The notes under the pieces were generated by a model that saw only the letters and a list, made by a program, of their open reading frames with translations, was not told the DNA's origin and did not search any database. The translations under genes were made by a program, and so were the position numbers. A stretch of 64,000 bases of DNA from G001797105 sp964528155 (GTDB lineage: Bacteria; Chloroflexota; Anaerolineae; Anaerolineales; E44-bin32): NCBI GenBank assembly GCA_964528155.1, contig CAZGRL010000012.1:1-64000 (forward strand), given 5' to 3'. Of the stretch, positions 53,109 to 62,003 are shown piece after piece. The first letter of the stretch is position 1. Every line of letters starts with the position of its first letter.

Positions 53109-53861
53109 ATGCCTGAACACGAGGGCCTCGCGGAAGAGATGATCGAGCTCCAGGCAGAGGCGCGCGGGCTGCTGAATCTCAGCCTGAGCCGCGGCCAATT
53201 GCAGGCGTTCGAAGTATATGCCGGCTTGCTCGTGGAATGGAACACTCGCTCCAATCTCACGGCGATCACCAAGCCGGGCGATGTCGCCGTGAAACACTTC
53301 CTTGATTCGCTCACCTGTTTGATGGCGATGGGCGCACCGGTCGCCGGGAGATTGGTCGACATTGGCTCCGGGGCGGGCTTCCCTGGCCTGCCGATCAAGA
53401 TCGCCTGCCCGCAACTCCGGGTAACGCTGGTCGAGTCCACGGGAAAGAAAGTGGAATTCTGTCGACACGTCATCCGGGAGCTCGGCCTCAAGGATGTCGA
53501 AGTGATCCACGAGCGAGGTGAGGAAGTCGGACAATGGGAGTCGCATCGTGAAGCCTATGACTGGGCGGTGGCGCGAGCGGTCGCCGCCTTGCCGATCCTG
53601 GTCGAGTATCTGTTCCCTTTCGTCCGCGTCGGTGGGTTGGCGATCGCCCAGAAGGGCGATACCGGCCCGGCGGAGGCGCACGCCGCCGAGGCGGCGCTGC
53701 GCATCCTCGGAGGGCGAATCCGGCAACTCGTCCCGATCCACCTGCCTCGAGTGGCAGAGACGCGTTACCTGGTCGTGATGGAGAAGGAAGCCGCCACCCC
53801 CGGGGACTTCGCTCGCCGGCCCGGCATTCCCGCCAAGAGGCCGCTCGGATCAGGCGGCTAA
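53109..53861 (+). CDS. rsmG: 16S rRNA (guanine-N7)-methyltransferase RsmG
   Basis: Methylates G527 of 16S rRNA (GidB). 250 residues. The SAM motif is LVDIGSGAGFPGLPIKI; NTRSNLTAIT and the later AVARAVAALPILVEYLFPF complete the family pattern. The open frame to 52929 includes a poor leader and overlaps the preceding gene; ATG at 53109 gives the normal N-terminus. It converges with recF, overlapping by four bases. Confidence 0.95.
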   Translation: MPEHEGLAEEMIELQAEARGLLNLSLSRGQLQAFEVYAGLLVEWNTRSNLTAITKPGDVAVKHFLDSLTCLMAMGAPVAGRLVDIGSGAGFPGLPIKIACPQLRVTLVESTGKKVEFCRHVIRELGLKDVEVIHERGEEVGQWESHREAYDWAVARAVAALPILVEYLFPFVRVGGLAIAQKGDTGPAEAHAAEAALRILGGRIRQLVPIHLPRVAETRYLVVMEKEAATPGDFARRPGIPAKRPLGSGG

Positions 53862-55072
53862 ATCGGGGCTTTCGGTCGCAGACTTCCGGCGTGGATATGC
53901 CAGATAGTCGTCTGTCCCCCGCCGGAATCGGGGAACATGGCCAAGTCGGCGGCCGTCAGGATCGCCTGGTGCGCGGCCTCGACCCTGCGAATCAAGTCCT
54001 GTCTGCGTTCGACGTCGAGTTCGGCGAGCACCTCGTCCAGCAGCAGGACGGGATGCTCACCCGTCCGCTGCCTCATCCACTCCACCTCGGCCAATTTCAC
54101 TGCCAGCATCGCCGTTCGATTCTGCCCTCGCGATCCGTACAGGCGCAGGTCGAGTCCGTTGGCCAGAAAGCTGATGTCATCGCGGTGGGGTCCGAGAGTG
54201 GTCATTCCACGTGCGATCTCTTCAGCGCGTGATTCGGCGAGCGCCTGGAGCAGGTCGTTCCGGATCACGTCTCGGTTCACGCCGGCCCAATCCGTCGTCG
54301 TCGGCATCGGCAGGCCGAGCTGGCCGTCGGCGCGTCCTGTCGGCTTGAAGGCCGGCTGATACAGCAGCCGCAGACTCTCCTTGCCGCGTGTCAACTCGGA
54401 GTGGATCGGCGCCGCCAATGTCTCAAGCTCGCGCATTGCCAGCGCCCGAGCCCGGATCGTGTTGGCAGCCAACCCGGTCAACTGCTCATCCCAGAAACTC
54501 AGCTGCTCGATGTCTGTGCCACGCTCCTGAAGCTGCTTGAGCAGCGCGTTTCGCTGGGATAGAACCTTGGTGTAGTCGGATAGAGTATCGGCGTAGACCG
54601 GATCAGCCTGCGTCAGCGCGCTATCCAGGAAGCGCCTGCGCTCACCCGGCGAGCCCTCGATGACGCGCATGTCCTGGGGGAGAAACATCACGGCATTGAA
54701 TGCGCCGGGCAGATCACTCATCCGGCGCTTGACGCCATTGAGCAAGATCTCCTTACGCAGCCGTGGCTCGGATCCAGGCTCCGCTGCTTCGAGGATCAGA
54801 CGTAGCTCGATTCGCTGCAAACGGTCCTGTCGCCGCACCTCGGCGATGATCCTGGCGACGCTGAGCGTTTCACTCAGGGTCAGAAAGTTGATCAGCTCGC
54901 GCTCGCTGCGTGCGTGAGGTGATCCTGCCCCGGCGACAAAGTAGATCGCCTCGAGCAGGCTGGTCTTACCCTGCGCGTTGGCTCCGACCAGGATGGTCAA
55001 ACCGCTGGGGAAATCGGTTTCCAGGCGGATGAAATTGCGGAAATTGGTCAGTGAGAGGTGGGTGAGTTGCAT
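53858..55072 (-). CDS. recF: DNA replication and repair protein RecF
   Basis: SMC-like ATPase that loads RecA at gapped DNA. 404 residues. Walker A is GANAQGKTSLLEAIYF, the signature motif YGSRGQNRTAMLAVKLAE and Walker B PVLLLDEVLAELD. Normal length, ATG start at 55072. It stands alone here, not beside dnaA/dnaN/gyrB as in many bacteria. Confidence 0.96.
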   Translation of the reverse strand: MQLTHLSLTNFRNFIRLETDFPSGLTILVGANAQGKTSLLEAIYFVAGAGSPHARSERELINFLTLSETLSVARIIAEVRRQDRLQRIELRLILEAAEPGSEPRLRKEILLNGVKRRMSDLPGAFNAVMFLPQDMRVIEGSPGERRRFLDSALTQADPVYADTLSDYTKVLSQRNALLKQLQERGTDIEQLSFWDEQLTGLAANTIRARALAMRELETLAAPIHSELTRGKESLRLLYQPAFKPTGRADGQLGLPMPTTTDWAGVNRDVIRNDLLQALAESRAEEIARGMTTLGPHRDDISFLANGLDLRLYGSRGQNRTAMLAVKLAEVEWMRQRTGEHPVLLLDEVLAELDVERRQDLIRRVEAAHQAILTAADLAMFPDSGGGQTTIWHIHAGSLRPKAPI

Positions 55073-55201
55073 CGGCGCGCGGATTCTAGCATAGCGGGCG
55101 CTCGATCTCCCTTGGCCTCAGGTTTTGTCTTACCGATTGGGAGTGCGCAGGAAGTTCTTGCCGCTCAGTCCATCGTGGTGAACCGCCTGCCTCACCCCCT
55201 G

Positions 55202-55256
55202 CCCCCTCTCCGCCGTCCTCCGTGAGCGCCCCTGCTGGGCCGTGGCGGAGAGGGGG
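55202..55256. repeat. CCCCCTCTCC inverted repeat
   Basis: Perfect 13-bp inverted repeat CCCCCTCTCCGCC / GGCGGAGAGGGGG with a 29-base spacer, next to hairpin H5. A related pair (57592-57604, 57635-57647) stands before H6. Confidence 0.8.
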
Positions 55257-55262
55257 TTTGAT

Positions 55263-55319
55263 CTGCGAATTGAGTGACAGCGGGCAAGCGGAGCTTGCCC
55301 GCTGTCACTCAATTCGCAG
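55263..55319. repeat. Long perfect hairpin H5 (27-bp stem, 3-nt loop)
   Basis: 55263-55289 is the exact complement of 55293-55319; loop GGA; centre AAGC-GGA-GCTT. It lies between the divergent recF and DUF2723 genes. Confidence 0.96.
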
Positions 55320-55524
55320 GAGCCACTGCTGTGAGGAGGGTCCTGCCGGCCCAAGCGCCCCAGCAAAGTCTAGGAGCAGTGTACGAAGGTGGGAGGGGGA
55401 GCTGCATCTGCACTTCTGTTTCGCCTCATCCGCGAATATGCTATCTTCACGCGGCGAGAGTCGCCGTGCAAGGGCGGAGGCCAGCTTGGAACACTCGGTC
55501 GAGCCGGAGCATACAGCGGTTCGG
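55320..55524. other. Upstream region of the DUF2723 gene
   Basis: About 200 bases. The reading frame of the next gene is open through here but the composition is poor. An ATG at 55438 is an alternative start. Confidence 0.4.
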
Positions 55525-57537
55525 ATGGAGCTGATCCTCACGGACCCGCTGTGGCAAGCAACAGCGTGCGCGCTGGTTGCCTTCGCTGTCTACCTGCGCA
55601 CGCTGGCTCCTACGGTGATGTGGTACGACATGGGCGAGTTCGCCACCGGCGCCTACGTCCTTGGCATCGCTCACAACACTGGCTATCCCCTCTACATGCT
55701 TCTCGGCAAGCTGTTCACGCTGCTTCCGATGGGCGACATCGCCTATCGGACGAACATCATGTCGGCCTTCTTCGCCGCATTGACCGTTCTGATGGTCTAT
55801 CTGATCGTCTTCAGGTTGGCGGGACGAAGAGGTGCGGCTCTGGTTTCCGCCCTGACGATCGCCTTCAGCTCGACGCTTTGGTCGAACGCCACCTGGGCCG
55901 AATCGTATAACCTCAACGCGTTCCTTACGATTCTCATCATCTACCTCATGCTCGCGTGGAACCGTTCCGATCGGGAGGCGATCCTACGATGTGCTTTCCT
56001 GATCCTCGGTCTGAGCCTGGGGAACCACCGACTGATCCTGGTCACGGTTCCGGCGATGCTCTACGTGATTTGGGATCAAGGTCGTAAGCACAAGGGTGCG
56101 GGGTGGGTTCGTCGCTGGCTGGTGCTGGGGGGATTCTTTCTGTTGGGATTCGCGGTCAATATCTATCTTCCGCTTCGGGCCGCCCAGGACCCGGTCTTGA
56201 ATTGGGGGGATCCATCCGATCTCAAGCGGTTCTTGACGATGATCACGACCGGATACGGCAGAGCGTTTGTGAACCCATTCGAGTCGACTGGCAGGCTGAG
56301 TTTCTGGGTCGCCCTGCTGATCCTCTTCCCTTCTCACGAATTCACACTCGTCGGCTTGCTTGTGGCTGCGATGGGCGGCATCCAGCTCTTAAGGCGCGAT
56401 CGTGCTGTTTTCGTGGCGACAATTCTCGTCATCGCCGCCGCAGCAGCGTTGATCGCGGTTTACGGGATCCACAATATCTTTAACTACTTCCAACCGATTT
56501 ACCTGATGCTGGCAATATGGCTGGGCGCAGGCGCGGAGCAGATCATTCGATTGGCGGAGTCCGGCGTGAGCCAGTTGAGGGTGAGGTTCGTGCTGCTGAC
56601 ACCAGAATGGCGATTGATCCTGGCGACCGTCCTCCTGTTTTGTATTCCCGCCTTGCTTCTGGTCCGCAACTTCCCACAGCTCGATCGAAGCCAACGGCGA
56701 GAGGCGGCGGACTTTGCCGATTACGTTCTGTCCCATTTCGGACCGGGAACCGACATCCTGGCGGATTTCTGGAGCTGGACGCCGGTTGAATACGCGACCG
56801 TCGTGGAGGGGAAACCGAGTGGTGTTCGCACTTCATCCGCCCTGTCCGTGCCCGGCCTGGATCAAGATGCGCTGATCGACGAGTTAATCGGGCAGGGGCG
56901 GCATGTGTATCTATCGGTGAGTTCCGAAGACAGCCCCCGACTGGAGGTGGCCTCGCACAGGCTACAGCTCGTCGCCCCCTATGTGATCCAGTTCTATCCT
57001 ACTCACAGCGTTCCCCTGCCTGAGTTTAAGGACTTGCTTGTGCCCACAGGCGGTATCTACAAGGTGATAAACGGGCCTCCCGATCTGAGCGTCGATCGTG
57101 TTCCGGTCGCGCAACAGCGGTCGGCTGACTTCGGTGGTGTGGTGGAGCTGCGCGGTTTCGACATCGATCAGTCCTCCGTGGCGCGGGGTCAGGCATTCCA
57201 GGCCACATACTACTGGAGCCTGTCGGAGGAGACCCAAACGGATTTCTGGGCGGACATCTTGTTCACGGATGCCGCAGGGAACGTCGCCACCCAGAGCGGG
57301 ATTCCGCTGTGGCTTCACAGTCATTGGCTCGGGGGCGGCGCCCTGCCGACGTCGGGGTGGGAGCCCGGGACGATCATGCGGGAGGTCTACGACGGCCTTG
57401 TGCCACGCTTGGTGGCGCCAGGGGCCTACACGATAAGAGCCTTCATTTATGCAGATTCCTCCAGGGCGCGGGCTCTACCGGTCACGAACCCGGCGCCGGG
57501 AGGGGGAGCGATCCTTGGCGTGATCCACGTGCGGTGA
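55525..57537 (+). CDS. DUF2723-type membrane glycosyltransferase
   Basis: About 670 residues. The N-terminal 400 hold about ten membrane helices with the family's outward loop (VYLRTLAPTVMWYDMGEFAT, then AHNTGYPLYMLLGKLFTLLP). Next come an extracellular part (about 410-600) and a beta-rich C-terminal domain (VELRGFDIDQSSVARGQAFQA). This resembles protein O-mannosyltransferase-like enzymes of the DUF2723 family. The acceptor is unknown. ATG at 55525 is preferred; 55438 is possible. Thr/Ser-rich surface proteins nearby are possible targets (inference). Confidence 0.83.
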   Translation: MELILTDPLWQATACALVAFAVYLRTLAPTVMWYDMGEFATGAYVLGIAHNTGYPLYMLLGKLFTLLPMGDIAYRTNIMSAFFAALTVLMVYLIVFRLAGRRGAALVSALTIAFSSTLWSNATWAESYNLNAFLTILIIYLMLAWNRSDREAILRCAFLILGLSLGNHRLILVTVPAMLYVIWDQGRKHKGAGWVRRWLVLGGFFLLGFAVNIYLPLRAAQDPVLNWGDPSDLKRFLTMITTGYGRAFVNPFESTGRLSFWVALLILFPSHEFTLVGLLVAAMGGIQLLRRDRAVFVATILVIAAAAALIAVYGIHNIFNYFQPIYLMLAIWLGAGAEQIIRLAESGVSQLRVRFVLLTPEWRLILATVLLFCIPALLLVRNFPQLDRSQRREAADFADYVLSHFGPGTDILADFWSWTPVEYATVVEGKPSGVRTSSALSVPGLDQDALIDELIGQGRHVYLSVSSEDSPRLEVASHRLQLVAPYVIQFYPTHSVPLPEFKDLLVPTGGIYKVINGPPDLSVDRVPVAQQRSADFGGVVELRGFDIDQSSVARGQAFQATYYWSLSEETQTDFWADILFTDAAGNVATQSGIPLWLHSHWLGGGALPTSGWEPGTIMREVYDGLVPRLVAPGAYTIRAFIYADSSRARALPVTNPAPGGGAILGVIHVR

Positions 57538-57591
57538 GTCTGCGCGATGGTGCACGCTTCAGAGGGGCGGGCGAGTCATCCCCCCCCTCTG

Positions 57592-57647
57592 CCCCTCCCC
57601 CGGCGAGTGACGGGAGAGTCGCCGAGGTTTCTTTGCCGGGGGAGGGG
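57592..57647. repeat. Inverted repeat before H6
   Basis: Perfect 13-bp pair CCCCTCCCCCGGC / GCCGGGGGAGGGG with a 30-base spacer. Confidence 0.8.
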
Positions 57648-57651
57648 GAAT

Positions 57652-57706
57652 GGCCAAGAAGGCAGGCTGCGGGCGGCTCTGCCGCCCGCAGCCTGCCTTC
57701 TTGGCC
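57652..57706. repeat. Long perfect hairpin H6 (26-bp stem, 3-nt loop)
   Basis: 57652-57677 is the exact complement of 57681-57706; loop TCT (AGA on the other strand); centre GGGCGGC-TCT-GCCGCCC. Confidence 0.96.
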
Positions 57707-57963
57707 TACTTCCTCGCTGGAGTGGGAGAAGCAAGTCGAAGGGGCGGGGTGTGCGAGTCTTCCCGCGGCATCCTTCGACTGCGCTCGGCTCTGCGAGCCT
57801 CGCTCCGCTCAGGATGCCTTGAAGGGATGGAGTATTCCCACTGCGTCCTTCAGTGGAGCTTCGCCCATGAACCCCCCCAAGCACCCTGCCTGTTTGGCCG
57901 ACTTCATTGAGGGACGGTAGCTTCCCAGGGCCTCCCATATAGGAAGGAAGCTTCTGCACTTAA
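57707..57963. other. Hairpin-rich intergenic stretch
   Basis: Includes an 8-bp inverted repeat GGCATCCT / AGGATGCC (57767-57774, 57811-57818) around a CGCTCGGCTCTGCGAGC-type sequence, and a small CCACTG / CAGTGG hairpin (about 57839-57857). No gene is seen. Confidence 0.5.
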
Positions 57964-57995
57964 AGGCAACTGCCCCTGGATAGGGGCATTTGCCT
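57964..57995 (-). terminator. Terminator of the pilin gene
   Basis: Stem AGGCAACTGCCCCT / AGGGGCATTTGCCT with one mismatch and a 4-nt loop; TTTAAGTG follows on the minus strand. Confidence 0.75.
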
Positions 57996-58051
57996 GAGTC
58001 TGGCCAGAATGTCGTACGTGTTAGAAGCGCCGCCCCCCTCGAGGCGCCGCG

Positions 58052-58387
58052 TTACTGTTGAGCGACGTTACCGTCCGTGTCCCAAGTGTAGCTGTACTGA
58101 GACGGTAGCGATCGCATGTAGGTGGCGAAGTCGGCGCCGGTCGTCACCGGGCCAGACGTTGTCTGGGCCGTCACGGTCGTCGTGGTCGGGTAGTTAACCG
58201 CCAGATAGATGTCGACGGCGGTCTGCACCTGATCGAGCTCTGCCGCCTTGGTATTGGTGGTGGCATTGGTCGTCAATCCATTCAGCGCCAGGGTGACGAC
58301 TCCGAAGAGCACACCCATGATGGCGATGGTGACCAACAGTTCCACCAGTGTGAAACCTTCCTCCCTGTGAAGAATCCTCCGGATCAT
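58052..58387 (-). CDS. Type IV pilin-like protein
   Basis: 111 residues. The N-terminus is a prepilin leader and helix: MIRRILHREEG cut before FTLVELLVTIAIMGVLFG, with the essential Glu at position 5 of the mature protein. About 75 residues of Thr-rich globular domain follow. AAGGAG lies nine bases before the ATG at 58387, so the open frame to 58486 is not used. It is the first gene on the minus strand after the pilT-like gene and probably forms the main pilus subunit. Confidence 0.92.
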   Translation of the reverse strand: MIRRILHREEGFTLVELLVTIAIMGVLFGVVTLALNGLTTNATTNTKAAELDQVQTAVDIYLAVNYPTTTTVTAQTTSGPVTTGADFATYMRSLPSQYSYTWDTDGNVAQQ

Positions 58388-58645
58388 TTTCGTCGTCTCC
58401 TTTGTTTGCCTGATCTTCCTTCGGTTACGCGGTTGAGATAAGATGCCGAATGCTTCAAAGCGACGCTGTTGTCGCACGTTGAGCAATCGATAAGCAATCC
58501 TTCCGAAAATGCGCCCCTCCCATCCGTTATCGGCAGTATGCCACGTTTCGATCGGCCTGCGCCTTACATCCCACTTACAGGCGCTCTCGCCCGCGCGACG
58601 CCAGATCTAGCCATGTGGACCTCCCGAAAGCCTCAGATGGGGGCA

Positions 58646-59707
58646 TCAGGCCCGTTCGAGGGACGAGCGGAAAGCTTGCTGGTCCCGAGCGGCGACTAGA
58701 GCTTGTTCGTGACTGACCAACTGGCGCAGGTACAGCTCCTTGAGCGCCTGCTCCATCGTCTGCATCCCCTCCTGGCCCCCGGTCTGGATCACGTTGGCGA
58801 TCTGGTGGGTCTTCCCCTCGCGAATCAAATTGCGTGCGGCGTTATTGGCCACCAGCACTTCCACCGCCGGCACCCGCCCCTGGCTGTCCATCCTGGCCAG
58901 CAGCGTTTGCGAAAGGATGCCCTGCAGCGTCAAGGAAAGCTGCATTCGGATTTGACTCTGCTGGTGGGGCGGGAAGGCATCGATCACTCGATCGATCGAC
59001 ATGGCCGCGCTGTCGGTATGCAGCGTCGAAAACACGAGGTGCCCGGTTTCGGCAGCCGTCAGGCACCCGGCCATGGTCTCGGGGTCGCGCATCTCGCCCA
59101 CCAGGATCACTTCGACGTCCTGCCGCAAAGCCGAGCGCAGGGCGGCGGCGAAAGAGAGTGTGTCGCGCCCGAGTTCGCGCTGCGTGATCACGCAGTTCCT
59201 GTCGGCGTAGAGGAATTCGATCGGATCCTCGATGGTGACGATGCGCCGCGTGGCATTCTGATTGAGGTGCTCGATCATCGCCGCCAGCGTGGTCGATTTG
59301 CCGCTGCCGGTTGGGCCGGTGACCAGGATCAACCCGCGGCTGGACATCGCCAACGTCTTGCAGATGGCCGGCAACTCGAGCGCGTCGATCGATGGGATCG
59401 TCAGGCCGATGCGGCGGATGGCCAGGCTGACCGTGCCGCGCTGAATGCTGGCATTGATCCGGAATCGGCCGAGGTCCGGCGCGTTGTAGGAGAAATCGAG
59501 CTCGCGCTCGGAGACGAAACGCCGGCGCATGTCGTCGGTGGTCACCTGCTCGAAGGCCTGGCGAGTGTCGTCGGCGGTGAGAGATGGCGCATCCATCAGC
59601 GGGATCAGGACGCCGTCGATGCGAAGGACCGGAGGCCCTGGGGCGCGCAAGTGAAGATCGGAGGCTTGCCGATTTACCGTCGTTTCCAGCAAAGCACGTA
59701 TATCCAT
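58646..59707 (-). CDS. PilT-like twitching ATPase
   Basis: 353 residues. Secretion-type ATPase with Walker A (GPTGSGKST), the Asp box (LILVTGPTGS), Walker B-like GEMRDPETM and the His box FSTLHTDSAAMSIDRVIDAFP. The C-terminus has QEGMQTMEQALKELYLRQLV, typical of PilT retraction ATPases; PilU is possible. ATG at 59707 matches MDIRALLETTVNRQASDLHL. It is two bases from the stop of the peptidase gene. Confidence 0.93.
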   Translation of the reverse strand: MDIRALLETTVNRQASDLHLRAPGPPVLRIDGVLIPLMDAPSLTADDTRQAFEQVTTDDMRRRFVSERELDFSYNAPDLGRFRINASIQRGTVSLAIRRIGLTIPSIDALELPAICKTLAMSSRGLILVTGPTGSGKSTTLAAMIEHLNQNATRRIVTIEDPIEFLYADRNCVITQRELGRDTLSFAAALRSALRQDVEVILVGEMRDPETMAGCLTAAETGHLVFSTLHTDSAAMSIDRVIDAFPPHQQSQIRMQLSLTLQGILSQTLLARMDSQGRVPAVEVLVANNAARNLIREGKTHQIANVIQTGGQEGMQTMEQALKELYLRQLVSHEQALVAARDQQAFRSSLERA

Positions 59708-59708
59708 T

Positions 59709-60452
59709 TCAGCCTCTACTCGCCCACCAGCGCAAGAGTGGCTCGCCGTATAGCAGGGTGGCCAGCGCGCCGATCGCAAGGAACGGTCCGAAGGCGATCG
59801 GGTCGCGCCGCCGGACGACTCGGGCGAGCCAAAGGATTCCCGTGATCAGCCCGCCCAGGACAAATGACAGATACAATGCCAGAAGGATGCCGGATAACCC
59901 GACCGCCAATCCGATAAAAGCCCCAAGTTTGACGTCCCCCATCCCCATCCCGCCGGGATACACGATGGCGATCAAGACCAGGACGCCGAATCCGATAGCG
60001 CCTCCGGCCAGCGTCTCGAGCTGACTGCGGTTGGGGGTGAATGGAGCAACGATCAGGGCCACGACGATCGCCGGATAGGTGAGCTTGTTGAGGATGCGAT
60101 GATGTTCCAAGTCGATCACCAGGGTCACAATGAGATAGCAGGCGTAGGCGCTCACGAGAATCGTCTGGAGGGAGGCGCCGAATCGAATCCAGATCAATCC
60201 GAACATCACTGTGGTGCCCAGTTCGACGATCAGTGAGCGGGGCGATATCGAGGCGCCGCAAGTACGGCAGCGTCCGCGCAGTGCCACGTAGCTGATCACT
60301 GGCACCAATTCCAAGGCCGACAGGCGCCGTCCGCAGGCATTGCACGACGAAGGCGGTGACACAACCGACTCTCCTCGAGGCAGACGGTCGATGCAGACGT
60401 TGAGAAAGCTGCCGATAGCCGCGCCGAGCGCGGCGTATGCCAACGCCAACAC
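59709..60452 (-). CDS. Type IV prepilin peptidase (A24 family)
   Basis: Aspartic membrane protease of 247 residues that removes the prepilin leader and methylates the new N-terminus. A CxxC pair (CNACGRRL and CRTCGA) binds zinc in the cytoplasmic loop. The two active-site aspartates lie in VIDLEHHRILN and YPGGMGMGDVKL. About seven membrane helices. GTG start at 60452, seven bases after the PilM-like stop. Confidence 0.95.
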   Translation of the reverse strand: MLALAYAALGAAIGSFLNVCIDRLPRGESVVSPPSSCNACGRRLSALELVPVISYVALRGRCRTCGASISPRSLIVELGTTVMFGLIWIRFGASLQTILVSAYACYLIVTLVIDLEHHRILNKLTYPAIVVALIVAPFTPNRSQLETLAGGAIGFGVLVLIAIVYPGGMGMGDVKLGAFIGLAVGLSGILLALYLSFVLGGLITGILWLARVVRRRDPIAFGPFLAIGALATLLYGEPLLRWWASRG

Positions 60453-60458
60453 AATCCC

Positions 60459-61334
60459 CTACACTTTCTTGAGCGCCAGGCCCAGACAGGCGCTGTACGA
60501 AGCCACCGGAAACTCCGCCGGCAGACGAAGCGGCGGCTGAGGCAGCTCGACCGGGCGAGCTGCGCGCTCGGCCAGGACCTTGCGCATCTCAGCCGATTCG
60601 AATTGCGACCCAGAAACGAAGATCGGCGTGTCCGCCTGGATCGGCTGCTCGCGATGGCTGTCGTTGAAGAACTGAACCGTCCGCGTCAGCTCAAGGACAA
60701 GGCGATCGAACTTCTCCTTGGGTTCCCCGGCTTCGTCGGGCTGGGCGACGCTGCGAATGATCTCAGGGATGCCCCGAGAAACGATCACCACGCCGAAGCT
60801 GTGTTCCTCGAGATCGGCGATGATGGCCTCATCTCGATGGACGGCCCGCACCAAAGCCAGAGGCCGAAGATCCATCGCCCGCAGTTTGAGGCGTGCCGCC
60901 TGCAAGGCTTCCATTTGACGGTCGATGATCAGCCTGGGCATGACCAGGGCGAAGACGCGCATGGTTCCATTCTCCCGCCCGATCATCTGCCAGGATGTGT
61001 AGGTCTCGTCGGCCGACAGCGGCATTTCCTGGCGGATCTTGCGCTCCACGGCTTCGTCCAACAGCGAAGGCTTCACAACCGGCATGGTCAGCATACGCGA
61101 TACCGAGCGGAACCCGGTCGTGCTCGAGATCACGCGTCGGCCGGAGGCCTTCTGAGTGGCCAGCATGCGTGCCAGCCCCTGCCCGACGCGCTCGGGCGCC
61201 TGGATCAAGCCCTGATCCATCAGCTCCGCCGGAAGCGTCACCGAGGCCCAGCGCAAGACCTTGCGCTTCGTCGCTACCAGAAGCCGGATGTCCCGGCCCT
61301 CGAAATCCAGGGTGACGGTCTTTTCGCCGATCAC
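60459..61334 (-). CDS. PilM-like pilus assembly protein
   Basis: 291 residues, an actin-like cytoplasmic protein that links PilN to the motor. The sequence (LDFEGRDIRLLVATKRKVLRWA, then TMPVVKPSLLDEAVERKIRQ) follows PilM layout, though the usual FtsA-like ATP motifs are weak. It overlaps the PilO-like gene by four bases. Confidence 0.8.
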   Translation of the reverse strand: MIGEKTVTLDFEGRDIRLLVATKRKVLRWASVTLPAELMDQGLIQAPERVGQGLARMLATQKASGRRVISSTTGFRSVSRMLTMPVVKPSLLDEAVERKIRQEMPLSADETYTSWQMIGRENGTMRVFALVMPRLIIDRQMEALQAARLKLRAMDLRPLALVRAVHRDEAIIADLEEHSFGVVIVSRGIPEIIRSVAQPDEAGEPKEKFDRLVLELTRTVQFFNDSHREQPIQADTPIFVSGSQFESAEMRKVLAERAARPVELPQPPLRLPAEFPVASYSACLGLALKKV

Positions 61335-61969
61335 GGAAGTCCTCCTGAGGAAGGTTCACCCGCCGGGCTTTGGGCATCCGCCGGGCTCACGCTTGCCACG
61401 CGAACGTCGAAGTTGCATTCTTCCGCTATGGGGTCGATGGTGATGTTGTCGAGCGCCACTGTCTGCAGCCCCTCATCCTCCAGGCGCTTGAGCAGGCTCA
61501 TGCATTGGCCGAGCTCCCCGGCGGCGTCGACGGAGTAGGTGACCTCGCGGATCGTCCCCGCTGGCGAGGATTGGCTCGCGTCGGAGATGCGGCGGATGCT
61601 CTGGATTTCGACCCCGGTGGCGCCGGCGACCTCGAACGAGCGGCGGTAGAGATCGAATCCGTCGCCGGTGTTTGGAAATGCGGCCTTGAGCGCGGCCAGG
61701 CGATCCTGTGAGGCCTTCAGCGAATCTTGCAGACTCTGCAAGCCCTGGGCCTCGGCAGCCTGGAGCTGGGCGAGATCACCTTCGAGCGAAATCGTCTCTG
61801 TCTGCACACTGTTGATATTCCGCTGCGTCTGGATATATCCGCCGACGAACCACAGATCGCCGGCCGCCAGGATGACGCACAGCCCAATCGCAACCCACGT
61901 CGGGTTCCTCTTCAGACCTTCTCTGAACCTTTGCATCATACGTGCCCCCGTCTGTCGGCAGCTCGCCAT
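61331..61969 (-). CDS. PilO-like inner-membrane pilus protein
   Basis: 212 residues. One membrane helix (about 25-47), a coiled coil (about 50-95) and a ferredoxin-like C-terminal domain (GVEIQSIRRISDASQSSPAG). This is the PilO layout; the pair with PilN forms the alignment complex. The start could also be ATG at 61939 or 61936. Thirty-five bases from the PilN-like gene. Confidence 0.78.
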   Translation of the reverse strand: MASCRQTGARMMQRFREGLKRNPTWVAIGLCVILAAGDLWFVGGYIQTQRNINSVQTETISLEGDLAQLQAAEAQGLQSLQDSLKASQDRLAALKAAFPNTGDGFDLYRRSFEVAGATGVEIQSIRRISDASQSSPAGTIREVTYSVDAAGELGQCMSLLKRLEDEGLQTVALDNITIDPIAEECNFDVRVASVSPADAQSPAGEPSSGGLP

Positions 61970-62003
61970 CGACGCATCTGCCGCCGCGAGCCAGCTCGTT
62001 CGC

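Noticed and set aside
58388..58645. A cyclic-di-GMP riboswitch before the pilin gene
   Set aside because: The leader lacks the conserved GEMM core sequences; only a plain ribosome site was found.
58703..59845. A 380-codon plus-strand frame
   Set aside because: Antisense of the pilT-like gene; the minus strand carries Walker A and all other motifs.
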